Shown piece after piece: positions 46,759-59,790 of a stretch of 64,000 nt of DNA. Each line of letters begins with the position of its first letter. Within the stretch, counting starts at the first letter, position 1. Source of the stretch: Lumnitzera littorea (taxonomy: Eukaryota > Streptophyta > Magnoliopsida > Myrtales > Combretaceae); assembly GCA_024138015.1 (NCBI GenBank), contig JAMXBB010000010.1, positions 46,053,473-46,117,472 of the forward strand, in the 5' to 3' direction. A program made the position numbers and the translations under genes. The notes below the pieces were generated by a model. That model saw only the letters and a list, made by a program, of their open reading frames with translations. It did no database searches and had not been told where the DNA came from.

Positions 46759-49700
46759 TGCAATACCTTGAGTTTTCCAATTAATTCATTAACCCTAAGA
46801 TTCAAGCCCCTAAATTTAGAGCATAGAGCTATATTATTCATTTTATTTCAAACTTCATAGTAAGATAAAAAAAAGTTAGAGAAATAACTCTAGTAAAGTT
46901 AATTTCTCAAAATAAATTATATAAAAAGATTAATTTAAGAAAAATGTCAATTTATCGATGAAGTTGATAATTACTGAAAATGTAAAATTCAGTTTCTAGA
47001 TATAACAATATATCAAAAATAAGTTATTTAACTTGTAAAAGTAATAAATGAAGTCGAATTATATATATATATATATATATATATTGACAAGTGACATACA
47101 TTATAAGTATTAAATACATATATATATATTAATAATAAATTATCAAAATAAGGAAAATTAATATAAAATAATAGGAAATTAATAAGAAATAAATGGATGA
47201 GTCATTAAACCTAAGTGGCAACACAAGACAAGTTGGAAAACATGAGTCATCATCAAATTAACAAGAAATTGATACCTTAAGCTTGGAAAAACAAAAAAAA
47301 AAAAATTACATGTATATGCCACGTATCTAATTTTTAATAAATCTAATCCATTTGCAAATTATAAATAGGGCATAAACACATCAAAAAAAACATTTTGAAA
47401 ATTTGAAAACATAATAAAATCACTCAAGAAAATTTAGGAAAAATTAGAAAAAAAATAAGAAAAATAGAACAAAAACAGAGCATGGATCTAATTTAAGCCA
47501 ATTCAAAAAGTTGTAAGAGTTCTGTGGTAATAGCCATTTAAGGTCAAAGAAAGGACCATAAGGGGAAGCATTCTAACAAGGTTGAGTGGCTAGAGAGTGG
47601 CTAGAGGTAGCCAGTTCAGGTAAATTAACTCTTCACCCGTAATTTGTTTAATTTTCTAAAAATATCAAATGTTATTAATTAATTATGAAATTTGGTTTTC
47701 TAAGATTATTTTAGGTGTAAATTAATGTAGTAATTTTATTTTAATTAAATAATTAGTGAAAACACAGACTTCTTAAGAAAATGTCTTATTTGAGCAAAAA
47801 TTAAACTAATTCTTAGAAATATTAGATGATGTATTTCAAGTTGAATTTTTTTGTGTAATATACTTAATATATGTACTTAATTCTAGTAACAAGTATTTTT
47901 TAAAATAAGCATGCTTACTATTTATTGTAATTATATTGAATAAAATTATCAATTTTACTGAATTGTTAAAATAATTACTTGTTAATGAAATTAATGAATG
48001 AGCCCTACCTGTTTTGACTTCTAGAAGTTTATAATGATATTTGAAACACTTAATTTTTATCTCACACATAAATTTGTTTATTTACCCTAATTTTTTGTAA
48101 TTTTAAGTTAAAACCGTTATTTTCATAAAAATAGATAATAATTAATTTAGTATAATTCATGGTCAATAATTAAACTACATATTTTTGTGATTCTATAGGA
48201 TTTTTCATGAAATTAATTGGGCTCGTATACTATTTATTATGTATTTTCCTAATAAAAACCAATATATCATGTTCATATGTAATATAGTAATTAGAACTAG
48301 TAAAATATTTATCAAATTCACATAAAATGAACACATTAGGATATTTTAAAGGTTGCTAGATAAGTTTGGAAAGGGTATTTAGTTCGGTACTAAAGCTTAT
48401 TTAGTTCGGTACTAGGTTAATTACGAAATTACAATAACTTAAGTCAAGTAGGTAGTATAAAAGGGTATTTTTGAGCTTTTAACAATATTAATTAGTCTTA
48501 ATTCTTAAGATATCTTAGTAGTACTCAAAACAATGATCATGATGATATAAAGTTTATTGAAATCGGATACGAAATATGTAATGAACGATCAAATAAAGTT
48601 TAAAAACACGATAAGGAAGGTTTATGAGAATTTGGATTTGATCAGTACTTAACTTGGAAACTATGTTTATATTTTCATAAGTGTGATAAGTAAGGAAGGA
48701 AAATGTCACAAGTGTAGGATTTTATGCTATTGTTAAGCCTATGTAAGTGGTTCTAACCCATGCTTAGAGTAGATATATTGCTATTCATAGTACCGTGTGC
48801 TATTTGATGCTGTGTTGATTAGATGTAACTATATTTTATGGTAGATTAATATACTACCATAGTGAATGATGATGGTGTGGTGATTTTGAATGATGGTAAT
48901 TACATCTTAGTTATATTATTATGTTGCTAGGTTGGGTGTTGATTTATGCTTACAAATGATTGTGTTAACTAGAGAAGTTAAGGGATTGCTAACTCAATCT
49001 TTTTTATGTTCACTTAAGTAAACCTTAATTGAGATATTAAAATTTCACTAAGGAGAGTTTGAAAACTAAAGTCAGATAACTAGGTTGAATAAAACTTAAA
49101 GACTAATTGTGCTGAATAATACTCCTGAATTGTTACTATACAACATGGCATGGCATGGTATAAATTGGACTTGCGGGTTAGAATTTTCAAAATAAGGCTT
49201 CCAAGTGATTAAGAAAAATCGTGGCTTTATGACTTTGTTTTTGGAAGCATATAGATTTGTATTGCCTAAACATCTCGACTATTTTAATAATCATATTTAG
49301 TATACTATCGTGTGTAGTTTAAGTTAGCCTCGTTGCCTCTTTGATTTGGTGAACTACAGTATGTAGTCTAAAGTTTATAAAACAAAGGTAGAGATCCTAC
49401 TCCCAAGCAGCTCCTTGTTACCCATAAGTTCCTAGGCATTCTATTTAAATACCTAGCTATGTCAACTAACTGGATGAAAATTGGAAGGGCATAGGATATC
49501 AGTATCGATCTATGCCACATACATGAGCATAGCACGCTGCATTACTAATAATAAATGCCTAATTAGGCTAATGTATATGTAAAGCTGAACCTAATAGTTA
49601 TGACTGAAATGTTTCAATTGTGATATTATTTATATTGTATTGTTTATTATCCACTCTCACTTAGCTCTAATAACTGAAGGGATAAAATGTTTTATCCTCA

Positions 49701-50023
49701 AGTTAACAACATCGTGACTGGCCTAAGTCTAAGGGGGATATATACTGAGAGTATTAGTTAGAGTCAGCAACTTTTAGATGGAACTTGTACTAAGTTAGGA
49801 ATCCTACTATTGTGAAGATGACTAAAGAAAAAGCTAGTTTATGTTTTGATGTAAATATTATACTGTACACATAAATTATAATTGAATATATAGCTAAACT
49901 CCAATATAGCAACTCTTTTATCATGTAAGCAAAATTGTTTTTTAATGAATGAGCAAGTTGAGTTAAGTGTTTAATAGGTATTCCTATATAATGGTACATT
50001 TCATACTAAGTCAGGATGTGACA
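46759..50023 (+). mobile_element. Solo LTR, 3.2 kb second family (copy 1) with perfect target duplication
   Basis: Starts TGCAATACCTTGAG and ends GATGTGACA, 3265 bp, with ACCGT on both sides (46754-46758 and 50024-50028). It aligns along its length with 52961-56133. A TATA box TATAAATAGGGC is at 47361. No internal region or second LTR is present. Starts like TGTAATACC and an LTR of this size suggest a chromovirus-type gypsy parent, which is inference. A small-frame ORF on the minus strand (49790-49999) has an equal-length counterpart in the other copy, but the changes between them do not look like coding constraint. Confidence 0.9.
47361..47372 (+). promoter_or_regulatory. TATA box of second-family LTR
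   Basis: TATAAATAGGGC, identical in the sister copy at 53373-53384, about 600 bp (copy 1) and 410 bp (copy 2) from the LTR start. The A-rich stretch just downstream is the likely start of the R region. Confidence 0.6.
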
Positions 50024-50544
50024 ACCGTAGTTCAAACTAAACCGAATTGGTTCTAATCAGGTTAAAAAAATTTACAGATTGAACTGTATGATTAGGTTTA
50101 ATTTAAAAAAAATTATTATATTAGGTTCAATTTAATAAAGGGAGATAAACCGTATTATACCGAACCAAACTACACCTACTCTTATCAAGGATATACCAAA
50201 ACAAAGATGCATCCTTCTTAATAAAGAAGAAATGAAGAGGGAATAGGCTAAAGGATAGCAGACCCATAACTTAAGGTGGTCATTGGGCTGAAGCGGACCA
50301 AAACTGACCTTGAATCACTGGTTTATTTATTACAAATAATTTGTTGCCCTTAAACCTTAAGGTTTTTTTTTTTTTTTTTGAATTTCCCTTGACTATTATA
50401 AATAATTTATTGACTATTCATCTTTTCTTTTTTACCAACTAAATCTAAGTCATTGCTCATGAATAAAAAATTTTATTTTCGATTCAATTTTTTTCGATCT
50501 TGAAACAACTCATTTAAATCGTATAAACGTGAATGCATAATGTT

Positions 50545-50735
50545 ATATTATATATATATATTATATATATAGTATATTACATATTATATATAGTATATTA
50601 ATTATTATATATTACATATATTATATACTTATTTACATTATATAAATAGTATATATATAATATTATATATTATATATAGTATATTCACATTATATATATA
50701 GTGTCTATATATATAGTATATTATATATTATATAT
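50545..50735. repeat. AT-only tract with TATATAGTATATTA units
   Basis: Irregular repetition of TATATAGTATATTA and ATTATATATA words in about 190 bp that is nearly free of C and G. Both strands can fold on themselves. Confidence 0.85.
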
Positions 50736-51804
50736 ATATTAATTTTCAAGGTTAGCCCATTGGTTTAGTGGCTTACCAACCTGATGGGTTAACATAGTTA
50801 AATTGCTTAGGCTCATAGGGTTCGACTATTCAATAACCTAATAAGTCAGTTCACGGTTCAAAACTGACCCTTACACAAATTTACCCATAAGTTGCTCTAA
50901 AGAGACAACATACCCAAAAGCATACATGGCCTAAGACTAGCACTTGATATGACGTAGAAGCACTACTTTTGGGGTTTCTTACCACTAGCTCTTGTTAAAG
51001 AAACCAAATAAGAGAGGGAATAGTTCACCTAAAGCTTTTGACCACAAGGAAAGAAGGAAGAAGAATATTCATTCAATATGTAATGTATCATGTGTTTAGT
51101 ATAAGGATAGTAAGCTTTTCTATGTGCTCCTTTGAGATAAATTACATAGGAAGAAGAAACTAAGGTACAACTAAAAGTAGTGAAATAATGTACTGGAAAG
51201 GGAGAAAAAATGTAATGGGATAAGAGGAATCAATTTGGGATCACATGCTAGTGGTTACATTTTTAAAACACATAGTGTTCAAGTATTAGGCATATTCCTA
51301 GCCGAAACAAACAAATCTATACAATGGCAACTGCAGCGAAGTGTCAAGTAGAAGGATCTTCAACAGGTAAGACAAAAAACTAGATAGTCAAGTCAGATTC
51401 ACGTTAAGAAGCAAAATGGTTAGGCAATCTAAGCAATTGATACTTAGCAAGCAAGTTGGAATTATTTTCAAAGGTAGGCTTAACATAATGGAAAAGAATG
51501 AAACAGGTTGGACAATAATAAAGATGGAATACTTAGACATAGCCTAGCCCAACTTATCTTCAGTAAGTTGGTAATTGAGAATCCTCAACACTAAGTTTTC
51601 AAGACATCGAAGTCTAGATTAGGTGAGTGGCCCCAATGCTTGGCACATGGTGTTTAGAGGTTGGTCGATGTTGTGGCAAGGTCGAATTCTCATCACAAAG
51701 GATAAACCAATGATTGAATCCTTAAACTATTACATTTAGTTAAGACTTGTTCGTACATTAGATACAAGAAAAGACTTGTCCATACTTTTAATGCAAAGAT
51801 AGAA

Positions 51805-51809
<5 letters not shown>

Positions 51810-51841
<32 letters not shown>

Positions 51842-51859
51842 GTATGTATGTATGTATGC
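51810..51859. repeat. Microsatellite (TA)n(TATG)n
   Basis: TA units from 51810 to about 51837, then GTAT units to 51859. Confidence 0.95.
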
Positions 51860-52960
51860 TTTTCAAATGGAAACCTGATAGTTGTATGTCCAATCTAAAT
51901 ATTTTATGTTTTTCTTAGTTCAACTTATCTTAAGTCTAGCTTGCTTGATAATAGTTACTTGACCATAATTAATAAATTTTCAATTTGTTGAAAACCTTTT
52001 ATAAAAACATTTTCCAAAATAGGAGTTGTCACTAACATATGTTGAAAAGAAATGAAATTAGAGTTAAATGAGTGAATCAATCCTAACTTTAGCAACTAGT
52101 TTTGCAGTTTTCAAAAAAGAAAGAAAATAAGAGAAACTAGATTTGAGGAACATCTTTTGAAAGTTGAAGTTTCCACAAAAGACTTCCAAATTGATAAAAA
52201 AGAGCTTTTTTATATATTTTCTTTCCAATTTTTAATTTTCTCAAGTAAAAGATGATTAATCATAAACATGAACAAAAAGAAAAAATAAAATTTTAAATAA
52301 AAAAATTTATTTTTCAAATATTTTATTTTAAGGGATTTTTTTTTATTTTTTATAATCACCTGGTAGGTGCCTACTATTCGCTATCTAGAATCAAACTATT
52401 ATAACTCTTTTTTAAGAAAAACCTCGAACTTGTTAATCTATTTTTTTATTTGGAGAAAGCTTAACTTTTATGTGTTTTATCCTTCTTGATTTAAAAAAAA
52501 AAGGCCTAAAGTCCAAATTTTTTTGCAAAACTTTAGAGAAAAGGCCTAATTTTTTGAAAATACCAATTTATTATTATTATTTAAAAAATTTAGATTTAAT
52601 GAACTATTTTAAAAATTACAAAAAACACAAAATTATAAGTTAATGAAAAGGCCTAATTCCTAGTGGAATTGGTTAGCATATGAAAATATTAAAACATTAA
52701 AATAAACATGAACATGCATATATTTTTGTATTTTTAGATTCTTTAATACTTTGAAATTTTCATATAGCAAATAATGACTAAATGCAACCATTAATACTTC
52801 TAACTTGCCAAAAGGTTAACAAAATATCAAGAAAATGCTAAATTAGAAATAAACTTTCAACTAAATCGATGAAGCACATATTTTTTCTGAATTTTTTATA
52901 TTTCTTTACTTAATTTTTTTATTTTTCTTCTTTTTGGCCATTGGATTTTTTTAGTTTTTT

Positions 52961-55900
52961 TGTAATACCTTAAGTTTTTTCAACGAGTTCAATAACTCTA
53001 TTAAAAGCCAATAATTATCGAAAATAAGAAATTCGAGTTTTTAAATATAACGAGATATTAGAAATAAGTTAATTAACTTACAAAAATAATAAATGAAGTT
53101 GAATTATACATAATATACATGTATTTACATGTGATATGCATGATATGTATTAAATACATATACATAATAATAAATTATTATTAAAATAAGGTAAAAAAAT
53201 GGAAAACTAATAAAAAATTGCATGGATGAGTCATCAAATGATGTGTCAAGCTGGTATTAATTAGAAATGATGAGTCAACACCTAATTAACTAGAAAATGA
53301 CACATGGTGCCTAGGAAAACGTGAAATTAACATGTGTAATTTTATTTTTTTACATGCAAAAATCCTAAAACCTATAAATAGGGCTCCAAACAACATTTAC
53401 AATATTTTGTGAACCTAAAAACACAAGAACATAATTTTAGAAATTTCAAAAAAATTAGAAAAAAATAAAAAATAAATAAAAGAAAATATTGGGAAAATAT
53501 GGTGAATTACGGTTCTTAAAGCTATAAGCAACCTAACAAGGAGCCACTTGGGACTTAAAGTTGTGGTGGAGAGAGAAGGTGAGCTGACACAGGGTGGTGG
53601 CCGAAAGGTAGCTGAAGCACCGTGCATTGGTGAGTCAAATTTTATTACCTAATTTTTATTAATTCGCTAAAAATATCAAATTAGCTTAGAAAATAATGAA
53701 ATTTGGTTTCCTTAGGTTATTTTACATTTAATTTCATTTAATAATTTTATTTTATCAAAATAGCATTGATTTGTGGTACTTGCTTAAGAACATGCCGTGT
53801 TTGGACGAATTTTAAATAAATTTTTCAAAATATTAAATAATGTTACTTCTACTTGAAAAATTTTGTATAACACACTTATATAATTTATTAAATTTTAGTA
53901 ACAATAAATTTTGAAAATCTCCATGTTTACTTCTTTTTATAATTATTTTGAATAAAGCTGCCAATTTTACCGAATTATTGAAATAATTAGTTTTTTTATA
54001 AAATTAATGAATGAGCTATGCATGTTTAGACCTTCTGGATGTTCATAATGATATTTGGAATATTCAATTTTTATCTCACTCAAAAATTTATTTATTTTCC
54101 TTAATTTTCTATAATTTCGAGCAAAAACCGCAATTTTTGTAAAAATGGATAATAGCCAATTTAGTGTAATTGATGATCAATAACTAAACTACATATTTTT
54201 GTAAGTCCATAGAATTTTTCGTGAAATTAATTAGGCTCATATACTATTTATTATGTATTTTCCTATTATAAACTTTTATATTAACTTAATATGTAATATA
54301 GTAACTAGTTTATTAAATTTATGTCAAATGAACACTTTGGGGGATAATAAGTCTTGCTGGACAAGTTTGGAATGTATAATTTTTCAAGTTTTTAATTTAA
54401 TACTAAAACTTACTCGAGTCAATTATGGAGTTAGGGCAGCGTATAATAAAGTCATAATACGAAAGGGTATTTTTGGATATTTGGCAATATTGATTAGTCT
54501 TGACTCTTAATATATATCAATAGCACTCGAAATAGCAATCGTAATGATATAAATTTTATTGAAATCAGATAATAAATTATTAAGATACGATCAAATGAAG
54601 TTTAAAAATACAGAAATGAAAGCTTATAATAATTCGAGTTCGACCTACGCTTGATTTGAAAACTATGTCATATTTTCATAGGTATGATAAGTAAGGAAGG
54701 ATCACATCATGATGTATAGAATATTGCGCTATTGCTAAGCCTAGGTAAGTGGATCTAACCCATACTTGAAATAGATATATCGTTACTCATAACATTATAT
54801 GTCGTTTGATGCTGTGTTAATTAAATATGGATATATCTTAGGTGAATTAATATGCTACTATAATAGGTGTTGGTGTAGTGATTTTGAATGATAATAACTG
54901 TATTTTGGTTAAATTATTATATGGCTACATTGGGTGATGATTTGTGCTTACAATTGATCGTGTTAACTAGGGAAGTTAAGTAATCTAACCTAATCTTCTG
55001 GGTGTTCACCTAAGTGAACCCTAAGTAAGATACTAGAATTCCGTTAAGGAGAGTTCGAAAACCAGAATCAAATCACTAGGTTGAACAAAACTTAAAGATT
55101 GATCGTATTGATTGATATTCTTGAGTTACTATTGCATATCATAGCATGGTAGGGCATGACACAAAAAGAGACCTACAGGTCAGAAATTTTAGAATGAGAC
55201 TTCTAAATGATCATTAAAAAAGCATGGCATTATGAACTCAGTTTTTAGAATCATATAGATTGCATTCCTCGAACATTATGACTATTTTGATAGTTAAATT
55301 TGGTAGATTACAGTATGTGGTCTAATTTGGCAGTGTTGCTATTTTGATTTGGTGAACTACAGTGTATAGTCTAATTTTGTAAACTTAGGGGTTCTACTCC
55401 CAAGCATCTCTTTGTTTCCCTTTTTTGAAATGGTAGAGTATAGTATAGTATGTAGTCCAATTTGGTAAGGGTCCTACTCCCAAACAACTCCTTATTGCTT
55501 TAAGTTCCTAGATGTTGTATCAAGATACCCGGTTATATCGACTAACCGGATGAAGAATTGGAAGGCATAAGATATCGATATCGATATCGATACCGATACA
55601 TGCTACGTGCATAAGCATAGCATACTGCATCATTGATAGTAAGGGCCCAATTAGGCGAATGCGTATGTGAAGTTGAACTTACGAGTTATGATTAAAATGT
55701 TTCGATTGTGATGTGCAATATTGTTTATCACATTGCCTATATTATGTTGTTTGTTATTCACTTTCACTTAGCTTCAATAGTTGAGAGGATAAAATGTTTT
55801 ATTCTCAAGTTAACTATATTGTGAAGGGCCTAACACTCAGGGGGGATGTGTATACTGAGAGCGTGAGTTGAAGTTAACGACTGTTATATGGAGCATGTAT

Positions 55901-56133
55901 TAAGTCAGAGATCCTATTACTGTAAAGACAATAAAGGAAAAAGTTGGTTTATATTTTGATGTAAATATTATGTTGTACACATAAGTTATAATAAAATATC
56001 CAGTTGAACTCCAATGTAACAACCTATTTATTATGTAAACAAAGTTGTCTTTTAATGAATGAGCAGGTGGAGTTAAGTTTTCAACAGGTATTCCTATGTG
56101 ATGGTACATCCTATGCTATGCCGAGATGTGATA
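52961..56133 (+). mobile_element. Solo LTR, 3.2 kb second family (copy 2)
   Basis: Starts TGTAATACCTTAAG and ends GATGTGATA (family GATGTGACA), 3173 bp. It aligns with 46759-50023 throughout, including TATAAATAGGGC at 53373, the AAACTACATATTTTTGT block (54185), and the TCCTACTCCCAA block (55468). Flanks TTTTT (52956-52960) and TCCTT (56134-56138) differ by two C/T changes, so the target duplication is only possible. A short GATATC repeat (55567-55590) is private to this copy. Confidence 0.8.
53373..53384 (+). promoter_or_regulatory. TATA box of second-family LTR, copy 2
   Basis: TATAAATAGGGC, the same 12 bases as in the copy at 47361. Confidence 0.6.
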
Positions 56134-57249
56134 TCCTTTGGATTTTCATGCATCAAAAAAGGTTGAATTATAATAATAGACATCTAAAGACTATTCATAT
56201 TCTGTGCAAAAAGAAAAAAGGAATAATTAATGCAAAAGGAAAAAAAAAAACACGTAGTCAATATTCTTGAAACTTTAGCTTTTTATCAAAAAATTTTAAT
56301 TTCATGGATTATTAGTGGTTCAATTACTTATTTATAAAATAAAAACACATATGTTGATGAAAATTCATGAAATTCAAAGTCTATATGTCAAATTCAATAT
56401 ATTATAGCAAGACACTTTTTTATTTCACCAAAAACTAATTTATTTATGAAAGAAAAGGAACAAGAACCAAAAAAAAAAAAAAAAAGCCTAAAAAAATTTC
56501 CTAATTACCATGACTAGGATGGTGGTCGGTTGGTGATGCTCCAATGATGAATAACAACCATAAGTTGGTTAAATCAACTCCTAAAGGCAAAGCCCTTCGT
56601 TAATTTTGGGCTAAGAGTCCTACAAATGCTTAAATTCTACAATTCCCAATTTAAATCTATGAACATAAACCTTAATTCTCAAAAACAACAAATTGACCAC
56701 TTAAATTTGTAAAAACATGAAATTCATATAGAGTTTCTAGCTTATAGGGGTCATGAAACCTAGATTTAGCTTTGGTCTCAACTAATTTGATAAAAAAAAT
56801 TGGTAGAAATCGAGTAAAAGTATTTTAGAGTTTCACAAGTATGGATTCAAAAGAAAGAAAGTTTTAATTTATCTCAATAGAAAAGATTTTCGCCAAAAGT
56901 TTGGGCTCCATATTGTTCTATGTTGTTATATATTGTTGAACCTAGGGTTCATAGTTTGATTTTGATCAAAATAAAACCAAGTGTAATATTAATCAATCTA
57001 TATTGAGTTATTTATAAATTGACCTTTGCTTGCAAATCATCCATATATCAATTAACACTTCTACTAGACTTAAATTTGTGATATTGAATTTTGAAAAATT
57101 GGTTATGTGATTGTATAGTTCTTGTGTAATGAAAACAAGGATGCTTGTTGGACTTTGAGGTAACCAACTTGCTAATATCTAAAAGAATTAGCTATGCAAT
57201 GGAGTAATTTGAAGGACTTGCTAAATTTGCTATACCGGCCTGATAGTAT
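56134..57249. other. Intergenic DNA, no gene recognised
   Basis: AT-rich unique sequence with poly-A runs (56239-56249 and 56468-56485). The plus-strand frame 56004-56270 begins inside the solo LTR and is a chance frame. Confidence 0.5.
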
Positions 57250-58000
57250 AGAGCTCTCTTGAAAGTTTTGATTTTAGTTTTGTACCAATAATTGTCCCGA
57301 TGTTCTCCATGACGGTGTTACTATTGGTGTCAACTTTAGCCTACCGTCTTTGCCGTGTTTGGAGGAGTCAACTCGTAAGGTAGCTATTTTAACTGGCTAT
57401 TAGAGCATTTAATGCACTATAATGAGAAAATTTTAAAGAGTTAATATAAATGCTCAACATCTTGACCAAGAAAAATAGAGATCTAATATTCTATGATAAT
57501 ATTCCAACATTCTCTTACATTCTTTGTGTCTATTTTGCTCATTCTCTCTTGTACTTATATTAGCATTTCTTAAGAGTATTTTTGTTGTTATGCTTTATAT
57601 TAAGTGTTAAAAACACTACATCTTAAGCTAGTAATAGAGTGAGTTAAGTGTAGTGCAAGTGAGATTATATTTGCAAATGATTTGTGAGTGCACTACACTT
57701 AAGGATTAAGAGCTTTGTGTTGAGCTTATGTTAATTTGTATTGTGGAGTTTATGTGAGATTGGCTTGTAAAGCTAACTTGGTGTGTAGCTCTTAGAGCAT
57801 CATTTGGTGATCAATAAAAGTGGTGTGTAAAGCTTGATTAGAGGTGATTGTATATCCTTAGAGAGTAGAGAGCAGTCTGAACTCCATATTACATCTGGAC
57901 TTAATTTCTCTATCCCTATCTCTTTTATTTTCTACACTTGTTGTTATTATTATTTGCTCATCTGAGTTACTCATTAGTTTGTAATAATTGTCAAAATTTG
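57250..58000 (+). repeat. Part of a 5' LTR of a second SIRE-like element
   Basis: It lies just before a copia gag. It has the TG/GT-rich run of words usual at the R-U5 end of SIRE-type LTRs (AGTGAGATTATA, TTTGTGAGTGC, AGGTGATTGTATATCC). Neither LTR edge nor a PBS could be read, so the span is approximate. Confidence 0.4.
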
Positions 58001-58075
58001 AAAATTAACCAAGAATTATCATAATACTCAATTCATTACTTATTGATTGTTTAATTGCATCTTAGAGTAAAGACT

Positions 58076-59790
58076 ATGACATCGAATGCACTAAGCTTCA
58101 CGGTAGAGTAAGCAATAAATAAACGACCACCCATAACTAGTAATGATTATCCTTATTAGAAATGTAGGATCAATATATTTTTTAAAGTAAAAAAATGGTT
58201 GTTGTGGTAAGTAGTTAAGATGAGACCATTTAAAATAAAAGCCAAGGAAGAAAAGAATTACACAAAAAATCATTAGAAATTGCTCAACTTAAATGAAATA
58301 GCTATAAATATCTTACATTGCATTATAAATAAAAATAAATTTAATAGAGTTTGTATATAGAAGAGTGCTAAAGAAATTTGGGATGAGTTGAAAAGCTCAT
58401 ATGAAGGAATCAATAGAGTAAGAGATACTAACATAAGCTTATTATGCAGGCAATTCAAAAACTTTAAGATGAATCCAAATGCAATTATTGATGAAATATA
58501 TAATAGGTTTATCAATATTATCAATTCTTTAAATAGTCTTGAGAAATGATTTACTAATCTTGAAATCAATTATAAAATCCTTAAGTCTTTTTGAAGGATT
58601 GAGAAGCCAAGAGAGCCACAACTGAGGAAGTTTATGATCTTAACACAATACCAAAGGAGCAACTCCTTAGAACCCTTAAGAAGAATGAAATGGTAAAAAA
58701 GATAGAGAGGATTCCAAGAAAAAGACAATTTTCTTAAAGGCAATCGAGAAAAGCTCAACTAGTAATGAAAGTGAGGACAATGATGATGTAGCTATCATAA
58801 TAAGAAATTTCAAGAAACTTCAAGAAACTCATGAAGTTCAATGGGAAATTAAAGAAGGCTAAGGATGAAACCTCATTTCTATCTAGAAAGGAAAAAAAGG
58901 AAGTGATCAAGTGTTACAATTGTAAAAAATAGGGACACATTTAACAATATTGCTTGGAACATAAGAAAGTAGATAAAGGAACAAAAAAGAAGTCTATGAT
59001 GGCAACTCAAAATAACAACGATTCGAGTGACACAAATGGGGAAATGTGCTTTATGTTCATAAACAATGAGGTATGTTTTATTTCTAATGACTCTTCATTT
59101 GATGAACTCAAAAACATGTATGATGAGTTGTTTAAAGAGTTTATCAAGATACAAAAAAAGAATAAGATGATGAAACAATGATGAATGAAATAGAAAATGA
59201 ATTTGATGTTTTTAAAAATAAATATAATAAGTCGAATGTTGTAAAAGAAAGCTTAGAACATGATAATGAATACTTAGGATTAGAGTTTGATAAATTAAAT
59301 AAAAATAATAAAGAATTGAGTCTTAAGATTAAGAAGTTGGTTAAGGAAAATAAAGGATTGAAAGAAAGGTATGATTCTCTTGAAATGAGAGTTGAAAGTA
59401 TGAGTAATGAAGATGATATGGTTGATGGGCTAGGAGAGTTTTAAATTGAAAATGCTATTTTAAAGTCAGCCTAAATGAATCAAAACAAACTATAGTTAAG
59501 TTCGTAAATGGAGAAAAGAATTCAAAAAAACTCCTTAGTCAATAAAAGTAAGGATTGAATAAAACTAAAAATTGGCTATAGTAAGAAAAATATTTTCAAG
59601 ACTTACAAGAATTATTTTGTAAAAGCAAATATTATAGTAGGTATGGTCATATTATACATATATGTGCAATATGATGTAATACCAATTTGTATAAAAAATG
59701 GAAGATGGTTTGCATCCTAAAACAATGAGGACGTATCAATTACTAATAACTAAAAAGGACCTAAAGTCACATGAATACCAAAGAAGTAAT
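58076..59790 (+). pseudogene. Second SIRE-like copia gag, broken
   Basis: The reading starts MTSNALSFTVE at 58076, then NKRPPITSNDYPY and KCRINIFFKVKKWLLW, the usual N-terminal pattern of SIRE gag. Further on: EECXKEIWDELKSSYEGINR (about 58350-58410), FKNFKMNPNAIIDEIYNRF and INIINSLNSLEK, then ATTEEVYDLNTIPKEQLL. A first CCHC knuckle CYNCKKXGHIXQYC is at 58912-58953. A coiled-coil stretch is open in 58954-59181 and 59178-59444 (two frames overlapping by four bases). A second, damaged knuckle (KYYSRYGHIIHIC) is at about 59627-59665, then KGPKVTXIPKK-like codons to 59790, which normally lead into the protease. Many stops are TAG or TAA in place of Trp and Gln. No pol follows. Non-functional; it is a separate copy from the one at 18715. 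Confidence 0.75.

Larger units (their letters stand above)
50029..52960. other. Intergenic DNA between two solo LTRs
   Basis: No credible gene. 50029-50180 carries AACCGAACC-type words (see 46041). 50545-50735 is an AT-only tract. 50745-50880 again has host-repeat words (GGTTAACATAG, GGTTCAAAACTGACCC). 51810-51859 is a microsatellite. 52200-52950 is extremely T/A-rich with homopolymers. Confidence 0.5.

Noticed and set aside
49790..49999. A 69-codon minus-strand frame with a 69-codon counterpart at 55900-56109
   Set aside because: Both lie at the same place in two related LTRs. The amino-acid changes are many and not conservative, so shared ancestry of the LTRs explains the frame better than a gene.
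50545..50735. AT-only tract considered as a replication origin or matrix attachment region
   Set aside because: Composition alone cannot support a function, and similar tracts occur in several places in this window.
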